From CAZHYV01 sp964537055 (GTDB taxonomy: Bacteria > Myxococcota_A > Polyangia > Palsa-1104 > JAEUJZ01): a stretch of DNA of 64,000 nucleotides. The stretch lies in the NCBI GenBank assembly GCA_964537055.1, contig CAZHYV010000008.1:62001-126000 (forward strand), written 5' to 3'. A program made the translations under genes and the position numbers. The notes under the pieces are model-generated. The model was not told where the DNA came from, did not search any database, and saw nothing but the letters and a program-made list of their open reading frames with translations. Shown in pieces: positions 61,860 through 64,000 of the stretch. The stretch's first letter is position 1; each line of letters begins with the position of its first letter.

Positions 61860-63419
61860 TTATTTGGTTATAATAAAATCATAAGGTTGCAATGGAGACC
61901 GTCTATAGATTACTAGCATAGGAATTGACCTATCTTCTTCAGAACCATCATCATTTCTCGTTGTGCCCACCATCCAAACATAATCATTAGAGAATATCTT
62001 CACGTCGGACACTGAAAATACGTGAGATAGCATCGAGCTGAGATGCATTTCGATAGTGCCGTGTGGGGTAGATTCCTGAAAACCTACGCAGGGCTCGCCG
62101 GTATTTTGGCGGCGACACATCCAGATTAGAGTATCGTTTGGGTTATTATCCACATCTGCAATCGTAGAGTTTAAAGCAAGATAGATATTTTCTCCATGGA
62201 GTATAACCTTAGAGACATAAACAGCTTCTCCTTCAAAAAGATGACTAATCCATCCGGGACCTGAAAGATTATGAACGGCTGGTTTTACGTTTGCATAGAA
62301 ATTTTGAGCAAGGCTTCCGTCTTTCTGAAAACGCCACACAATCAAAAGATCCTCTTCATAGAAAATATTCAACATATTTCGATCTTCGACAGGTTTCAAA
62401 AGCTCTTTTTGGCTGCCTTTTACAGCTTTCCCAATAACGAATAAGTCGCCTTGTTGGTTAAACAACAAATTCTCAATTTCTAAAAAAGAAAATCCTTTCA
62501 ATGCTAGCTTTAATCCACCGCTCTTGGTTAGAACAAAATCATTTTTTTCCAAAACGGTATTAGGTAAGGCTTTTCCCTCAGCAGTGTAACGAACAAGGAA
62601 TGTTTCATCGGTGTTTGAACGATCGGGGATATTATGATGCAGCGTGGTATAGTAAGAAAGCGCAATTTCTCCATTTTCTCTCACTGCTAAGGCAGAAACC
62701 CCACCCAGATCGTGTCCACGATCAATGATAAGTGTTCCTTTTTCTCCAAACGCTCTATCTAAAGTACCATCTCGACGATACATTTGAAGAACAAGTACAA
62801 AGTTTTTAGCAAATACGAAGGTTTCTTCCTTAGGAAGTTTTTTTGTATCTGTTATCCTGCCAGCCACTAGGTATCCGCCAGACCCTTTTGCTTGCATGGC
62901 AAGTGCTTGCAGCTCAATAGCTTTGTTTTTATACTTTGGCTCTATTGGGCCACTCCGGACGAGATTGCCTTCTTTTGTAAAGGGCATAAGATAATATTTG
63001 GTTTTAGCGACCTTTGTAATTAGGGCAAAGGAGCCATCGCTCTGTCGATCGACCTGCTTGACTACCCCCTTTACCTCAGAAGTTGATGCTTTCGCGAAAG
63101 CTTTTTTCAAATCACAAGAGGCAGGCTGACAAGCGCTTAGATCAAGCTTATGAAGGTACGAACGTAAAGAAGAAGGATGCTTATCAACGTTATTAAATTC
63201 TTGTGAGCTAATAAAAATAGGATGAGATTCTTCTCCAACAATCCAGTGCTCTCCTTGCCAGGGAAGACGAATTTCCTCCACCTTGCTCGAAGGGGAAGGA
63301 GTTTTTGCCTCAGAGGAACGTTCTGTTGCAATTGCTTGATTTCTCCAGGAAATTTGAATGAAATACATGAAAGCCAAGGTTAAGAAGATCGAGAGAAAAC
63401 GAAGACGGCAGGTGTTCAT
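61860..63419 (-). CDS. Exported protein with a delta-60-like repeat segment
   Basis: A 519-residue protein with an N-terminal signal (about 8-24, possibly uncleaved, no lipobox). The body is beta-rich with at least one delta-60-type motif (RRDGTLDRAFGEKG, about 216-229) and related segments (KDGSLAQNFYAN), suggesting a beta-propeller as found in secreted proteins. Several dispersed cysteines. It is preceded 110 bp upstream by a divergent lipoprotein gene. No family firmly assigned. Confidence 0.65.
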   Translation of the reverse strand: MNTCRLRFLSIFLTLAFMYFIQISWRNQAIATERSSEAKTPSPSSKVEEIRLPWQGEHWIVGEESHPIFISSQEFNNVDKHPSSLRSYLHKLDLSACQPASCDLKKAFAKASTSEVKGVVKQVDRQSDGSFALITKVAKTKYYLMPFTKEGNLVRSGPIEPKYKNKAIELQALAMQAKGSGGYLVAGRITDTKKLPKEETFVFAKNFVLVLQMYRRDGTLDRAFGEKGTLIIDRGHDLGGVSALAVRENGEIALSYYTTLHHNIPDRSNTDETFLVRYTAEGKALPNTVLEKNDFVLTKSGGLKLALKGFSFLEIENLLFNQQGDLFVIGKAVKGSQKELLKPVEDRNMLNIFYEEDLLIVWRFQKDGSLAQNFYANVKPAVHNLSGPGWISHLFEGEAVYVSKVILHGENIYLALNSTIADVDNNPNDTLIWMCRRQNTGEPCVGFQESTPHGTIEMHLSSMLSHVFSVSDVKIFSNDYVWMVGTTRNDDGSEEDRSIPMLVIYRRSPLQPYDFIITK

Positions 63420-63425
63420 AAAGGA

Positions 63426-63454
63426 AACATTTCAAGAATCAATTTTTTTCGCAA
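63426..63454 (-). promoter_or_regulatory. Candidate leaderless-type promoter of the delta-60-like gene
   Basis: TTGCGA (63449-63454), 17 nt, AATGTT (63426-63431), six bases, then ATG 63419. The -10 is weak, but the spacing is exact and there is no Shine-Dalgarno. Confidence 0.3.
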
Positions 63455-63479
63455 TAGATTTCTCTGATCCAAAGATCGG

Positions 63480-63508
63480 TTGAGAAAAAATGTGAAATCG
63501 GCTAGCCT
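63480..63508 (+). promoter_or_regulatory. Promoter of the lipoprotein gene at 63529
   Basis: TTGAGA (63480-63485), 17 nt and TAGCCT (63503-63508), followed by a short leader with AGGAG before the ATG. Third TAGCCT -10 candidate in the window. Confidence 0.45.
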
Positions 63509-63528
63509 GTCTTCCCGTAGGAGATTCT

Positions 63529-64000
63529 ATGCGCTTATTTCATCTTGTTGCTTCTGTCCTTTTCTTGGGAATCGTTGGATGTGCGGCAAAACAGCCTTTA
63601 GAGCAAACCCAATCTGAAGCAGCCTCTGCCCCTTCAAAAGGTTCCCCTGTAAACCAAGCTACCCAAAGTGGATCCGCATCTGGCGGTGGGTTGACCTATG
63701 TCAATTCGGTTCCTTCTAAACTAGGATCTGCATCCTCTATTCTTGGCTATCTTGGTGTGGCTCAGCCTGCAGAGCTTATCCGAGCCCTGGTACCCAAGGA
63801 AGAACAGAGGCGCTTTTTATCGCCTACGCAGTTCCAACCAAAGTTGCCTGCAATCGTATTTATCTTTGGTCCTAAGGCAGGCATAGAGAAGTTTGATGAT
63901 TCTCCTGAGAAGATGCTAAAGCAATGGAACCTTGCTTTTTTCCTTCCTTTCCAGCCTAACAGTGACATTGCCAATAAGCTGTTTGAGCGCATCGGGACAG
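63529..64000 (+). CDS. Lipoprotein, 5' part only (runs off the window)
   Basis: The frame is open from ATG 63529 (AGGAG five bases upstream) to the right edge, 157 codons. It starts with a lipoprotein signal, lipobox IVGC (Cys18), then a Ser/Gln-rich linker (about 20-55) and a start of a folded domain with VFIFGPKAG. Function cannot be judged from this fragment. Confidence 0.72.
   Translation, partial: MRLFHLVASVLFLGIVGCAAKQPLEQTQSEAASAPSKGSPVNQATQSGSASGGGLTYVNSVPSKLGSASSILGYLGVAQPAELIRALVPKEEQRRFLSPTQFQPKLPAIVFIFGPKAGIEKFDDSPEKMLKQWNLAFFLPFQPNSDIANKLFERIGT

Noticed and set aside
1..64000. tRNA, rRNA, CRISPR, IS elements or a prophage
   Set aside because: I read all larger intergenic gaps and saw no cloverleaf, repeat-spacer array, transposase, integrase or phage structural gene. 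Short ncRNAs cannot be excluded by eye.

Overview
The window is a gene-dense, moderate-GC stretch of a bacterial chromosome. It is didermic: I count fourteen lipoprotein-type signal sequences, an outer-membrane beta-barrel, a Tat-exported oxidase and a TRAP transporter. Several families are ones I associate with Deltaproteobacteria/Myxococcota: VCBS-repeat lipoproteins, an Asp-to-Gln RNase II relative, DUF507, class I DhnA-type aldolase, and ErpA-like and RmuC/LOG genes. The base composition is too AT-rich for a typical myxobacterium, so a reduced-genome relative such as the Pajaroellobacter group is my best guess. That is an inference from gene content, not a database result. I found no rRNA, tRNA, CRISPR, IS element or prophage.

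Layout. 1-5.5 kb (- strand): the 5' part of aroA, a membrane GAF-GAF-GGDEF diguanylate cyclase and an FtsB-like divisome gene in one overlapping operon, then a lipoprotein made of tandem repeats and a PilZ protein. 5.7-14.5 kb: small lipoproteins, ybeY, agmatinase, an orphan HicB-like protein with a His/Arg-rich tail, a three-gene envelope cluster (DUF3999-like, 81 aa, DUF2335), an HtrA lipoprotease and a thioredoxin-like lipoprotein. 14.7-25.4 kb: aat, erpA, coaE, a lipid kinase, mutT, a CobW GTPase, a large lipoprotein with a zincin-like motif and VCBS repeats, cutA and eno. 25.7-36.9 kb: argS, an M48 protease, an alpha/beta-hydrolase, comEC, an esterase, uspA and two Sel1-like membrane proteins. 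37-46.7 kb: an rmuC-LOG-RNB operon, pepA, fur, a TRAP DctQM fusion and a duplicated-domain lipoprotein. 46.8-64 kb: hflX, a small HTH protein, a beta-barrel, HIT, ispA, DUF507, a host-attachment-like protein, rpe, prmC, TRAP dctP, maf, yggS, a Tat amine oxidase, DUF167, ssb, class I aldolase, and three surface/export proteins, the last cut by the right edge.

Together these are housekeeping genes (cofactors, translation, isoprenoids, glycolysis, division) interleaved with a fast-varying exported lipoprotein complement and a c-di-GMP module.

The most interesting signal is regulatory. About a dozen genes that lack a Shine-Dalgarno sequence have a sigma70-like promoter whose -10 hexamer ends exactly 6-7 nt before the start codon. 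This predicts leaderless mRNAs starting at the A of ATG (or G of GTG). The same geometry settles several start codons. Genes with a good Shine-Dalgarno, mostly lipoproteins, instead have promoters 20-60 nt upstream.
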